Assembly (NCBI GenBank): GCA_003427395.1
Contig: BFEA01000038.1
Span: 4,038,660-4,090,439, forward strand
Source: Chara braunii
Lineage: Eukaryota; Streptophyta; Charophyceae; Charales; Characeae
Direction: 5' to 3'
DNA: 51,780 nucleotides
Of the stretch, positions 20,938-31,983 are shown piece by piece. Under the pieces are notes generated by a model, which saw only the letters and a list, made by a program, of their open reading frames with translations, was not told where the DNA came from and made no database searches. The position numbers were made by a program, and so were the translations under genes. Every line of letters starts with the position of its first letter. Position 1 is the first letter of the stretch.

Positions 20938-21018
<81 letters not shown>
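20757..21018 (+). repeat. Dispersed repeat R5 with (ATT)n tail, copy b
   Basis: Partner of 18470-18714. The (ATT)n tail occupies 20938-21018. Confidence 0.75.
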
Positions 21019-21378
21019 CATTTGATATGGTTACTACGTCCATGTCGTTTGTTCTGATTTGATTGTCAGCGCAATCAGACATGTGCATGTGAACCCCATG
21101 CCTAGCTAGAGCCACTGCCTGGGTTTGCGCATGCCGGCCTTGAGTCAGTGTGAATGCAGATTGATTGATGTATGGATGTAGGACGGGTGACAGGATAAGG
21201 CTCCAGGGTGAGGAACATCCTATTACCCGTCTCTACGTGTGTACATATCTTAGATAGTTAGGTTGACAGAATGAAGATGGGGTACTCCTGTGCGGGTCAT
21301 CCCATGGTCTGTCTAAGTCTGAACCAGTTAGACTAAAACAAGTGGTAGGGTACTCATGTTTGAGTTATCATACTGCTT

Positions 21379-21625
21379 GAGTAAGTATGAGGTGAAGACT
21401 TCTGTCAAGGTCTTCTTACTTCATACTTACTTTTGATCGGACTATACCTTAGTCCACCGATAAAATTGAAGTTCACATCGCTGAACTTCGTGTAGAACGA
21501 CCGTGAGGGAGGTATTGAGACCCTGTGACCTGTGTGTGATTGCAGGTCATCTTAATCAAGGAGACTCGTTATGAGTCTATACAAGTCTACATGCTGTTGC
21601 CTTATGGTAACAGGTTGGTTATCCA
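21379..21625. other. Cluster of three hairpins
   Basis: Inverted repeats lie at 21379-21432 (AGTAAGTATGA... with TCATACTTACTT, about 20 paired bases with a small asymmetry), 21468-21492 (GAAGTTC/GAACTTC) and about 21592-21615 (CTGTTGCC/GGTAACAG). They lie inside element X copy 2, near its right end. Confidence 0.6.
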
Positions 21626-22379
21626 ACTCAACCCTCACTCACCCTCGACACCCACACTTTGCATCAACCTTTGAACTAAATGACATTTCTGTTTCGGATC
21701 ATTTGTCTAAAGGGTCTGTGTTTGGTCAAAAGAGGTCCTTGAATGACTAAGTCGAAAGAAGAATGTCTGGTTAAAAGGATTGGAAGCGTAAGTGTGATGT
21801 GTGTGAAAGTGAATGAATGGTTGACTCTGCTAGGATTGTGTAATGTGATTGAGTATTGTCTGCAGGTCAATAATATGACTAGCCACATGTTATTCACGTC
21901 AACACACTTAGAAACTTATGCTATCCTGGACCTTGATCCAGACATCTTGTCGATGCGCGATTTCTACACTTGGTTTGAGAACCCGACCTTGTGTTTTCCC
22001 TGATTGTTAGGAAGATTAGGAATATTGCTAAGGCTACGAGCCTTATTCATTTTTATCTTCATTTCATCTACATTGTTTGAAATGTCAATGACCTATGTTT
22101 TCTTTGATAAATTCAGACTGTTCTTGTGAATGTGTTGTGTGTATGTGACATCTCCTTGCCTAATCACTTTTTATCTCACTTCAGATGTATGTATGTTATG
22201 GTTCAAGGGTTTCAAAGAGAGATATGTCAAATGAACTTAATTACTTGGTAGGATGGGTATGTGTTATATGAGCAACCCCTGATAATTTAAAGTATGGAGA
22301 GGGGTTCTGGTTTGAAAATGAGATAGATTATGAGTCATATCTACTGAAACTATTTATAGGCAGAACATAGTATGCGCGA
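21626..22379. other. Spacer, nothing recognised
   Basis: No gene or family repeat. The minus strand has a TATA-like CCTATAAATAG at about 22347-22357, 450 bp from the element X terminus. Confidence 0.45.
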
Positions 22380-22801
22380 ACGTTCGTCAGTCGAGTCGAC
22401 CTGAATTATAAGTCGGTCCGGGAGATTAGCGCCCCGATGCTCGACGTGTATACGGGTCAGTCTTAGGCGTTCAACACCGAGTATACCTATGCTACGGCGA
22501 TCGAGCAAACGCCCTCGGCTGACTTACCTCTACGATTGCATGTAAAAACCTTCGCACGTGAGTCAGTAGCTCAGCAGGGATACGCCCACCTAAGGGATGG
22601 TGACAGCTCCCGCAGGTGGAGGTATGTTGTACCTCGCGGGATCCCTAACCTGTCGTAGCGAGCCGCGAGAGGTATAGCACGCGCGCACGGTCGGAGTTGG
22701 TCTTTACGTTGAAACACTTCTAAAAACTCCTGCGTGAGATGACCGTGAGGTCCAACACCATAAACTACTTTACGTCAGGGTGTAGGACCGTCGCGCGCGA
22801 C
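22380..22801 (-). repeat. Terminal region of element X, copy 2
   Basis: Matches 26709-27150 in inverted orientation. The best block is GAGCAAACGCCCTCGGCTGA at 22503-22522 against its exact complement at 27020-27039, and colinear similarity continues through GGGATACG, GGTGACAGC and CCTGTCGTAG. Overall identity is roughly 70-75% by eye. Confidence 0.85.
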
Positions 22802-24010
22802 AGCGCCCCTTTCTCCAAGACCTGCACCAACCTACTTAGCCGTAGCGCAAGCCGCTGCTCCTCGATCTCCTCGCCGCAAGACCGATGGTGCACCACTCGT
22901 CTGCTTGACGAACATTGTCTTGTATGATGGTACCGGGATACTCGTGTCTTGGTGGCTACAGTCTACCACCCGCATGCTCCAGCTCATGGGCGCCCCACCC
23001 GACACGTGGATGACTCACCTCTCCACTCGCCTGCGTGGCGGTCCTTTCGACGCTTGGGAGGATTTTTACACCCACTCCCTTCGTGAGGGTCGGATCCCGA
23101 CCTTCATGGATTTTCAGGCGTTCCTCGAGGATCGCTTTGGAGCCCGACATGACGTGACTGACGTCTTCGAACGTGTCATCAGTACTTGCTGGTCCAGCTC
23201 TGGTGGCGCTGTCGGCCTGGACCTCCACATCCAGGTCTTTCAAGACATCCACCTCAATTGTGATGTGGCGTTCCTCCCCGAGGCTACCCTCATCGATCGT
23301 TTCTTGGCCAGCCTTCCCGTTGAGTACCGCTCTGAGTTATGGCGGTACGAGTTCACATCGGCCCCGCAGGCTTACGAGGCCGCTAGGTCCCATCAGCGGA
23401 TGCGGGCCCGTCTTCAACCAACTTCCTCCTCCCAGCCTCAGCATACTACTTACGCCCCCTTCTCCTCTCACGACACTTCCTAGCATCATTCCCCTTTCCA
23501 CGGTCGCCCCTGTCGTTCCGCACAGCAGGGCCGCCACTTCTCGTGTCACTTCAGCGCGCTCGAGTATGGTGAGCAGGACGTTGTTGCCCTGCTGTCGCCT
23601 GAGGGTGACCATAGCCATGACCTCGACCTTTGCGAGGCCGTCCACTACCACCTGCAGGACTCTACTCTCCCTATGGCCGAGTGTCTCCAGCTCGCCCTCT
23701 CCACCCTCTTCCGGACACGCAGCCGCTCTGGTCAGGCTGGCGCGTCGCCCCCCGAGGTCCCTCAGCAAGACCTCCCTTAGGGTTTTGTCCCTCCTCTCGG
23801 TGTCCTTTCCGATGAGGAGCGCGCGACCATTTTGGGTTGGCGTTGGTGTTTGCGTTGCCGCTAGGACAGTCATACCTCCTCTTGTTGCCCTTACACCGCC
23901 GCCCTCGATCGCCACTACGTTGAGCTCTCTCGCCAGCGTCATGCTCAGTCCCCCCCTGATGCCTCGCATCCCCACAACGCCTCCTAGCCACGGTGCAGTG
24001 TACACCTGCG
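22802..24010 (+). pseudogene. Chromovirus gag, capsid core and zinc knuckle
   Basis: Reading from about 22803, a Pro/Ala/Arg linker leads into YDGTG, SWWLQS, MLQLMGAPPDTWMTHLS, LRGGPFDAW, GRIPTFMDFQAFLEDRFG and LIDRFLASLPVEYRSEL, a typical Ty3/Gypsy capsid. TAG 23481-23483 interrupts; the frame continues to a CCHC knuckle (CX2CX4HX4C, 23847-23888) that itself contains TAG 23862-23864. A further TAG at about 23790 breaks the linker. The protein would package the element RNA. Stops mostly fit CAG-to-TAG changes. Confidence 0.88.
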
Positions 24011-24199
24011 CCCTCCTCAGTAGTCGACTTCCTGACATCTCCGTCGCGGTTCGCCCCTCTCGCTACTGGAGCTGAGGTATCGCAGGACCCGACAGAGTGT
24101 ACTCAGCCCTCTGTCGCAGTACCGCCTGCACCTCCGCAGGCCACCGTCTCCCCTCCTACCCCTCCGCAAGTACCGACGCATCGAGCCATTCGCTCAGCC

Positions 24200-24770
24200 C
24201 GTTGCAGCGAGCAGCTTGCGACTCGCTAGGACGTTGTGTCCTCTCTTCTGGACTTGAGCATGCTCCAAGCTCGTCGGGAGCGATTCGCCCTACATATCGC
24301 TACACTGCGTCGCCTTCTCACCATCCTCTCTAACCCTAATCTCACCCTCCCGATCATTCTAGTACGATCGGGGACCTCCACGAGGGTGTACTCAGCGCTG
24401 TGGGATTCCAGTTCTCAGGGCGACTTCATTCACCCACGTGTGGTGAAGAAAGCCTGCTTACCCACGACAGGGTCTCCAACTCCCATCTCCGTCGTCCTAA
24501 GGGATAACAAGACCCAGCTCTTCTTTGATTAGACCGTCACCGACCTCCCTATCTTCCTCACTCTCGAGCTGACTGATCGTCCCCTGGCGTCTCGTCGCCA
24601 CCGCTCCTTTGCACATTTCGATGTGATGGAGACGGGGTACGATTTCATTCTCTGCACTCCGTGGTCTCGTCGGTTCCGCAGCACCGAGGCCGATTGGGGG
24701 ACCAACACTTTCGTTCTCAAAACGAAGTACGGACAAACGTATCGCGTACCTTTTATAGATACCATTGTGA
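24200..24770 (+). pseudogene. Retropepsin-like protease region
   Basis: ALWDSSSQGDFIHPRVVKK (about 24392-24448) corresponds to the catalytic LIDSG loop with DSG changed to DSS. GYDFILCTPW near 24640-24670 corresponds to the flap-distal ILG segment, with Gly changed to Cys. A TAG at 24530-24532 falls between them. Both substitutions argue against activity. In a live element it would cut the Gag-Pol polyprotein. Confidence 0.8.
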
Positions 24771-25059
24771 CACCACGCCCCAATCTTCTTCCCCGAGAGC
24801 CTTCCGTGCCCACACCATCTCCTACTATCACCGTCACCTCACCTCGGCAGTTCGCTCACTTCATCCGAGAGGACGACGTCACCTTCTTTACGGTGAACGT
24901 TACGGATCTCTTGCACTATGATCCACCCTGTCCCAACGCCGAGCTCATCTCTCTGGAGCCAGATCCTCCTTCTATCTCCATGGTTCTCATCTCTCCTTCC
25001 CTCCCTCCGCCGTCCGTCGAACCCACCCCGCTGTCGCGTGTTGACGCTGACGCTGAGGA

Positions 25060-25995
25060 GCTCGCACGCTATACGGCCGACCTGGAGCCCGCAGTTCTTG
25101 ACCTCATTCGAGAGTACCACGATGTTTTTCCATCGTCGTTCTCGTATGCCGGCATCCCACTGATGTGCGACACCAGGTCGTGCTTGACTATCGTGTTCAC
25201 CACCAGACACCCTATAGACTCTCGATCCCCGACGCCACTGAACTCAAGCGTCAGCTTGAAGAGCTCCTGAAACTGGGTTTCATTAAACCCAGCAACTCCA
25301 TGTGGGCCGCACTCGTCCTTTTTGCTCACAACTACCCCATGTCTCGTTCGCTCCACGGTTAAAAACAACTACCCCATGCCTCGTTCCTAAGAGTTGTTCG
25401 ACCGCCTAGTAGGTAACTGCTTCTTTACGAAGATTGATCTTCGTAGAGGTTACCATCAAATCCGCATCGCTGCAGCGGACCAGCCGAAGACAGCGTTCCT
25501 ATCGTGCATCGGCCACTACGAGTTTACGGTGATGCCATTCGGCCTCACCAACGCACCCGCTACCTTCCTGAGGGCGATGAACGACATCTTCAGGGACATC
25601 CTGGAGTAGTACGTTCTCGTCTACCTCGACGATATCCTTATCTACAGTCGTACTCTTGAGGATCATCTCAAACAACTCTGCGACGCCCTTGACCGCTTGC
25701 ACCGATAAGGTTTCTACGCCAAGTTGAGCAAGTGTCGCTTTACCCAGCACAATGTGGTTTTCTTATGACACTACGTGTCTGGTCAGGGTCTCCACATGGA
25801 CGACGTGAAGATCATTGCTATTGCGGAGTGACCCGTCTCCACATCCGCCAAGCAGCTTTGCAGCTTCCTAGGCCTCACTAGTTACTATAGTAATTTCATC
25901 CAGGGATACGCTAGGTATTCCTACTTCCTTACCTCCACCCTCCTCCGGAAGAACCCGCCATGGGCTTGGACACCCCTGCAAGAGGACGCCTTCCG
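25060..25995 (+). pseudogene. Reverse transcriptase, Ty3/Gypsy type
   Basis: Recognisable in order: YRLSIPDATELKRQLEELL, GFIKPSNS, a deletion, [14 protein letters not shown] (motif A; Asp present), [25 protein letters not shown] (catalytic YLDD 25622-25633), GFYAKLSKC, then FLGLTSYYSNFI at the connection. A frameshift lies near 25163. Finger motifs between SNS and NYPM are missing, and NYPM is duplicated (about 25327 and 25366) around a TAA. Further stops follow at about 25387, 25607, 25706, 25766 and 25828. The catalytic palm is intact, but the gene is dead. Confidence 0.93.
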
Positions 25996-26009
25996 CGGCC
26001 TTAAGAAGG

Positions 26010-26560
26010 CGATGACATGTGCACTGGTTTTTCACCTACCTGATTTTGATCACCCTTTTATCCTTACCACCGATGCGTCGGACTTTGCTGTAGGAGCAGT
26101 GCTTTCTCAAATTTTCTCCTCCTCTCCTGATTCCTCTCATCCTCGCATCCCTTGCTTCTCACCCCCTACCCCTATCACTGCTTTCCGCCTGACACCTATT
26201 CGTCCAACTATGACACCTATTCGCCTGACAGTCTCGCTCATGTGATTGTCCGATAGCCTTCTTCTCCCGTCAGCTCCTGCCCGCTGAGATAAACTACACC
26301 GCTGATGAACGTGAGGTTTTTGCAGTAGTTTATGTCACTCGGCACTAGCGTCACTACCTGCACGGGGCACCATTCATGGTGTGCAAAAACAACTCTGTTG
26401 TCCACGCTTTTCTGACAAAGCCGAAGCTCACTCCTCGACAGGCTTGCTGGTGGCGTGACCTATCCGAGTTTAGTTTCACCACTGAGCACATCAAGGGTGA
26501 GACTAATCGGGTCGCAGATTCCATATCCCGACGCCCTGACCATGATTAGGAGCAGATCCA
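26010..26560 (+). pseudogene. RNase H region
   Basis: FILTTDASDFAVGAVLSQ (catalytic Asp near 26069), then after a decayed Ser/Pro-rich segment and a frame change PIAFFSRQLLPAEINYTADE, and EHIKGETNRVADSISRRP. The usual RTDNS is NNS here, so one catalytic Asp is replaced by Asn. TAG codons at about 26346 and 26547 fit W-to-stop and Q-to-stop changes. Confidence 0.88.
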
Positions 26561-26708
26561 ACTCGCTGCCATCTCGGTCACCACCGTCCACCACTCGGTG
26601 ATCGACGAGTTTCNCACTCAGTACCGCCACTGCCCCAACTATTGCAACATCCATGCGACCCTTCGGAGTGGCAAAACCGTCCCAAACTACTCTCTCGGGG
26701 ACAGCGGT
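26561..26708 (+). pseudogene. Start of integrase, cut by element X
   Basis: The frame reads AAISVTTVHHSVIDEF, then a codon with N26614, YRHCPNYCNIHATLRSGK, VPNYSLGD and SG, where element X copy 1 begins. The reading continues at 32012 after X with SGLVY. Confidence 0.8.
26701..26708 (+). repeat. Target site duplication, left copy
   Basis: ACAGCGGT immediately before element X copy 1, repeated exactly at 32012-32019. If the preceding base is counted, a 9-bp duplication with one mismatch (GACAGCGGT and AACAGCGGT) is possible. The integrase frame supports a real duplication: both copies encode the same Ser-Gly. Confidence 0.85.
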
Positions 26709-27150
26709 GTCGAGCGCACGCGAGGGCCCTCCCGGTTATGTCATGCAGGATTAAAACCAAACCAAAACAAAATAGGAGACAATTTAGGAACGACGCATAC
26801 ATAATCCCGCGAGCCACCGAGACGGGCACGGTCGCGTTGTTCCTTCGCCGCTCTAGCCGGGTGCGCCAGCTGTACATCCCGCGGTCCCCTACGACAGGAT
26901 AGGTTCCCGCGGGGCATAAATTTTCCTTCCCTAAGGGGCTGTCACCACCCTTAGGGACGTATCCCTACCGAGCTATTGACCCGCGTGCGAAAGCTTTTAG
27001 ATGCAATTATAGAGGTAGGTCAGCCGAGGGCGTTTGCTCGCTCGCTGTAGCATAGATACGCTTGGTTAACGCCAAATGGACCCGAACGTCGCCCGTTCCT
27101 TAGGGCGCTGATCTCCTTAGTACGAAGCGAACGTCGGTCGACTAGGACGG
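26709..27150 (+). repeat. Terminal region of element X, copy 1
   Basis: Partner of 22380-22801. It includes a perfect palindrome GAGGGCCCTC near 26720-26729, a C/A-rich stretch, and the block shared with copy 2 at about 26880-27045. Confidence 0.85.
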
Positions 27151-29372
27151 TCTCAACCAAGCGTGAAACCACAACTTATCCTAGTCCCTTAAACACAATA
27201 AAAAAAAAAAAAAACATACATAATTTCATCGAAAAAAATCAACCGTAGTCGACAGAGACATACCAATCTGAGATGATAACTGAAAAGGTTAAAATCATCC
27301 TGTGGTACATCCAGCGACTCAAAATCAAGATAAAATCTGACCACCCCGGGTCAAATTCCATAAAACAATCATACAACCGCCAACAAGGAGTTAGCTTCCG
27401 ACAATCACATAAATGCAGCCGACATGGTAGTCGGTCGCCTTAGTTTTGACTTGATGAGACGCGTTGCCAAAGTTATCCATTCCACCCTATCGTCGTCCTA
27501 AGATTAAACACGCATACACCTGTCTCCACAAATTTTCGATCCTCTTGGATGACAGGTTGCCGGGTGCATGGCTTGTAGTGTTGCATACCTCTCCCTCTAG
27601 GAAGTGGTCTGTGGATACTCCTTCCCCTCGCCCGAGCCCGAAGACCCAGATCTAAGAGGTTGGGCTGTCACCACCGAGTCGGCAAAGTACCACCCCCGAC
27701 GAGTCGGGTCCACTCCATGTCGATAACAGGGCCGGCTCCAAAAGCATACAAACCCCCGCCTTGGATGCTTCCCAGAGAACAGAGAATACGTCCACCGCAA
27801 GTAGTTTTCAATTATTCTCATTCCTTCTCGATTCACGATGACTTAAACATAAAGAAATTGCATGAGATAGAGAATGAGAATTATTTTGACAAATACAGGT
27901 AGATAAAATCATTTGGGATATAATACGTCAATCCCGGAAACTAAGTTCAATTGACTGCACCTTCATTATATTCACAAGTTTTCTTTCACGGTACCCGTTG
28001 AATACTTTTATCATGCAGGCAGATGGAAGATAGAAAGAGAACAATCCTTTTCCTTTTCCCCAACAGACAAAATCAGTCTCCGTAGCAAGCATCCATCTAC
28101 CTACCTGCACAGCATGCAAAGAAAACGAGTTCAAAAGAAAACAGTACAATCCCAGACTCATGTCGGACCTTCCCATTCACCGACATGACTAACACAGCTT
28201 CCCTTTGCCTTTTTTTTTTAACATTCAACACAACAAGGTCAAGCAAAGTGTGGGTTCACCCAGGTGTGAAGGGAAATCTGAGTCAATCAACAGACCTTGA
28301 GTGAAGTTTGAATTGGCACACTCAAGAAAACCGAATAATATTCCAATCAAAGTTGAGAAGACGACCGCAGTTAAAGTTCAAATAAAAGCTTACAACTCCA
28401 CAACTCATGGCCGTTCCGCTAAACGACGACCGCCTCACTCTCCAAGTGCTGGAATGAGCGAAAGTCACTTCTAATGAGAGACTCAAGTGAGATAACCCTC
28501 CAAGAGGGTGTTCCCATAAATGAGTCTCCATGTAGTTCCCATGTCCCAATGACACCGTGTCTTCTGAGGACAGTTCCTCCCAAACACAAGTCCTCGCCGC
28601 CTCAAATCACCAGGCCCGCTCACAATAACCAAACTAACGTGTCAACCTCAACCTCAAAATCCGTCCCACCTGGTCCCAAAATGGTCCCAATGCAGTCCCA
28701 TACTATGGCCCGCAATACCAAATGGTCCAAAACTCAAAACCATTTGCACCGCATGCCGCAAAAAAAATAAAAATGGCCCCCGGTGAAACCCGCAGGTGCC
28801 ACAACCTAGTAATTATTGTCGCCTCATGCAACAACTTTGCACTTTCTGCATGTCGTTGACCCACGCACCCCTGTCGCACAGTCCCAACCACGCACCAGCG
28901 CCAGTCCAACCTCTAGGCCACAGTGGGATCCACCATAGCCACTGCGTACCACAAAAATACATGGACCACTGCTTGTTGCGCCATCAAACCCGGTACCATG
29001 GCTGCCCCGCAGCATCACTGCAAGATCACACAAAAAAAAACCGCCTCCGCTGTAACGCAAAAGATTCACAACATTTTCTCTCACAATGGTACCGCCGATG
29101 TGCCGCCAACCGGACAGCATAACCCTAACAAAAATAATGCCGACACCACCGCCAATTTCGGCAGCATGATCCCACCAGATACACTGCCGCTGATCGAGCG
29201 GCACCTCCCTGAGCCAATGTCTTGTCGCCACGCTATGCAAACATCCTAATGTCAGCACCGTTAAAAAAATCACCGCCACCGTAAAATCCGGGTAGCGCTT
29301 GCACTGCCGCTGCCGTTAAAACTGGTGTCGTCGCCACAAAGCCCGGGCAGCGCTTTCGCACCGCCACCAAAA
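27151..29372. other. Interior of element X copy 1, nothing recognised
   Basis: An A14 run near 27200, then mixed sequence. Open frames of up to about 150 codons lie on opposite strands of 28790-29280, are CAC/GCC-rich and show no domain. I see no gene. Confidence 0.5.
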
Positions 29373-29534
29373 CTTACTGCCGCTGCCGCACCAAATGGGC
29401 AGCACTCCCCCTGAGTTGTCAAGAAGCTCACTACCATTGCCGTACCAAAAGGGCAACACGTCCCTTGCGTCACAAAAAAACTCACTGTTGCTGCCACACC
29501 AAACGGGCAACACCTCCCCTACGTCATCCGCAGT
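29373..29534 (-). repeat. Three 54-bp tandem units
   Basis: Units begin CTTACTGCC at 29373, CTCACTACC at 29427 and CTCACTGTT at 29481, each with a GCACCAAATGGGCAGCAC-like core. The unit is 18 codons long, so a minus frame (29316-29594) reads VLPVWCGSNSEFF, VLPFWYGNGSELL and VLPIWCGSGSKFW as protein repeats. No start context or family supports a gene. Confidence 0.8.
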
Positions 29535-30162
29535 TATGGCTGCACAGCAGCAGCATCTCCCCCTGACTGCAAGCTTCCTCAGCTCCTCTTCCAACTAAGC
29601 CGCGGCTGTAGGGCTCCAACAGCCTTCTCCCTCCCTGCAGAGGTGGTGGATATGGCAACCTCCAACCTCAACCTCCCTGCAAACCTCCTGCGCTTCTTCC
29701 TTCCGCTGAGGTGGTGGCTATGGCTGTGCCCCACAACTATGTCCACCTCCAGCAATCTCTCCCTCAGCTCTCCCTTTCTCTGCAGACCTCCACTCTCACT
29801 CTCTCTCTCTCTCTAGCCAGCAGCAACTCCTCCTCCAGCAGCCAGCAATCACCCAAGTGAGTTGCTAGCAGCACCAGCCACCAATGATTGTTGGCTGGCT
29901 GGCTGCTGGCTGCTTTTATAGTTGAGGGAGGTGGTGGTAGCAGCTTGAGCTCTCAGCCAAAAATTTGAGCTCAAGTTGGGCCCTTGATCTCCAAGTGAGA
30001 TCAAGGGCACATACCAGCCCCACACAACAAAAAAGGCCAGGTCCATCCACTAGGAAAAGGACCTGGCTCTTTCCCTGAGGTAAATTCACCAAGGGGAGGC
30101 TGTATTCAGCCATTCCCTTGTTGGACTGCTACTGCTGAGGCTCAGCCTCAGCAATGCATCTC
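29535..30162. other. CT-rich and GCTGG-rich spacer
   Basis: CCTCC and CTCTCT runs around 29640-29815 and a GGCTGGCTGGCTGCTGGCTG stretch near 29893. No gene. Confidence 0.5.
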
Positions 30163-30400
30163 CTCCTAAACCTGGCCAGGTTCAGAGCCAGTTTCCTAGC
30201 TGGTTTGCTACACCAAGCGCAGCAAACCACTTGAGAACGTGGCCCCGACAGGGGTCAGGTGCACATACCCAAAAGCAAAAAAAATACAGGTCCCCCTGAG
30301 CCTAGCCATATTCAGTGTTAGTCCCCTAGTTGGTCTGCTGCACCAAGTGCAGCAAACCACTTGAGAACCTGGCCCGAATAGTGGCCAAGTGCACATATAT
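30163..30400. repeat. Tandem duplication, period about 131 bp
   Basis: GCACCAAGYGCAGCAAACCA with CTTGAGAAC occurs near 30210-30236 and 30341-30367, with the flanking CTAGYTGGT and GTGCACATA phrases also doubled. Each unit contains a GCTGCACCAAGTGCAGC-like palindrome. Confidence 0.82.
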
Positions 30401-30664
30401 CCCCTAATTTTGCTGCTTCTTGTTTTTCTTAGCAGCCTCGTTTTTCCTCAACAAAGGAAAAACGAGATAAGAAAAAAAAAAAGAAAAAATCTTCCCTCAT
30501 GGTGCCCCAAGGGCACCTTGTCTGCTAAAACGCAGACCCAAGCTCAAATCCAGCTGCATATGGCGCAGCTCTCCCCATGCACCACTCCACAAGCCTCATA
30601 GCCCTTCATCCTCCCCTTTTCTTTTTCCTTTTTATTACCCTCTTCTTTTCTTCCCTTTTTTTTT
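30401..30664. other. Spacer before assembly gap
   Basis: T-rich and A-rich runs with a GGTGCCCCAAGGGCACC palindrome near 30501. No gene. Confidence 0.5.
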
Positions 30665-30769
30665 NNNNNNNNNNNNNNNNNNNNNNNNNNNNNNNNNNNN
30701 NNNNNNNNNNNNNNNNNNNNNNNNNNNNNNNNNNNNNNNNNNNNNNNNNNNNNNNNNNNNNNNNNNNNN
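30665..30769. other. Assembly gap, 105 N
   Basis: Unknown bases, preceded by a T-rich tract. Confidence 0.99.
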
Positions 30770-31345
30770 CACCTCGTCACTCTGGGACCCCTGCCCACTT
30801 TTTCCCCCTGCTGCTCACACTGCAAGGTGAGCAAACAAGGAGGAACAACTTGGGGCAGCCATTTTATGATCGAAGGGGGGGGGACACGAAAAGAACCCCG
30901 AGTTTAATGATTTTTAGATAAAAAGTCACTAAATAAAAAATTCTGAAAACATTATCGTATATAGGATAGGTGCCCACCTACCCGCAGAAAAAGTTTCAGC
31001 GCCAGCAAAAATAATGTTGGCCATCAAAAATTATAGACGCGAATTAAAAATTATGAGCTTGATTTTTTCCCCTTCTCCCCCCTTTTTTTTTTTTTTTTTT
31101 TGCATTTTCCTACCAACGAGGTAGGACCTTGCCCGTGGGTCATGGGCACCCCATAAACTGTTGAAATACAGACCCGATTTTGAAGCCCGCTGGGCTCGAA
31201 AAGAAAAGAAGTCGGACCTTTCCTCGATTTATGCGTGTCATCCTTGCACAGGGCCATTCCAATCTCCGTGCGGTTGTTTTCAGCCACGCGATCGGATCGA
31301 TCGCACGGCCGAAACGACCGCACCCAAAGGCTGGGCTGCTCCAAA
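30770..31345. other. Spacer, nothing recognised
   Basis: Contains T20 near 31083-31102 and a GGATCGATC phrase near 31292. No gene. Confidence 0.45.
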
Positions 31346-31435
31346 AGGAGCTAGCCCAGTGGCGCAACGTGCTGGATTCGACCCCAGCATATATTGGGCA
31401 AGAGTCTGATATGATATCCCACTGACCTAGCTCCT
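31346..31435 (+). ncRNA. tRNA-like module with self-complementary ends (R3b)
   Basis: Begins AGGAGCTAG and ends CTAGCTCCT. Inside is GCTGGATTCGACCCCAG, a box B-like stretch that matches the minus strand of R3a (ATGGATTCGATCCCCG). TCCCACTGACCTAGCTCC also matches the R3a minus-strand end. Two further small hairpins follow, at 31436-31452 (CTATTTC/GAAATAG) and about 31468-31488 (AACTCTTC/GAAGAGTT). Confidence 0.55.
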
Positions 31436-31684
31436 ATTTCACGTTGAAATAGAAGCAAATAGGAGCAACTCTTCTTTTATGAAGAGTTCAGCCCAGCGCG
31501 GCACCCCACATGGCCTCACGCAGGCCACGCCTGCGTACTCCAACAACCACAACCGCTGNCCAGCCACGCTGCCGCCAACACGGCGACCGCCTGACGGCAC
31601 AACACGCTTGCCACGGCCACGTAGTACACTGCGCGGCCACCTATTCGGCCCTCTAAGGCCCTAAATCACGTGGCCACGACCGCG

Positions 31685-31692
31685 CATTATTA

Positions 31693-31725
<33 letters not shown>

Positions 31726-31757
31726 TTATTTTATATATTTTTTATTATTATTATTAG
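31685..31757. repeat. (ATT)n tract
   Basis: ATT units with a TTTTATATATTTT interruption. Confidence 0.93.
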
Positions 31758-31983
31758 CATTCCCAGGACCGTATGCCCCTGTGGCCTTGTCAGGACCCAC
31801 GGCCGACAGGTCGTACTGCCGAATACTGCTATTTTGGTCGGGCGTCAACGACGTCAAGTTCTAAAAAAAAGTGTCTTTCGGTCCTAGGGTTGGTGTGAAT
31901 AAACTTTTGACAACCATCAGTCTCATCAAGTCTTTCAATTCAACGAAAGAGTCGGACTGCATCCGACGTTGAAAATCATGGGC

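Larger units (their letters stand above)
14154..22801 (-). mobile_element. Element X, copy 2 (in gag)
   Basis: This 8.6-kb block separates two parts of gag. Its left edge, GGACCAAATACCCTTAC, matches the reverse complement of the right edge of X copy 1 (GGGGTAAATACCCTGAC), including the hairpin and the following CCATG. Its right 420 bp (22380-22801) match the reverse complement of the left end of copy 1, ending GCGCGAC against GTCGAGCGC. The inverted order shows it lies opposite to copy 1. It contains tandem repeats, a tRNA-like module, SINE-like repeats, microsatellites and a 320-N gap, and no recognisable gene. No clean target duplication is visible: the left flank has GCGCTGTC and the right flank AGCGCCCC. 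Much of the interior may be later insertions. Confidence 0.65.

Noticed and set aside
23337-24038. 233-codon minus-strand frame over gag
   Set aside because: A shadow of the GC-rich gag reading frame; the plus-strand gag motifs and zinc knuckle explain the region.
22380-27150. A TIR transposon formed by the inverted pair 22380-22801 and 26709-27150 around the Gypsy genes
   Set aside because: The ACAGCGGT duplication and the frame continuation show that each arm is one end of a separate insertion (X copies 2 and 1), not the ends of one element.
29893-29920. GGCTGGCTGGCTGCTGGCTG as a CRISPR or regulatory array
   Set aside because: Only a short irregular simple repeat with no spacers.
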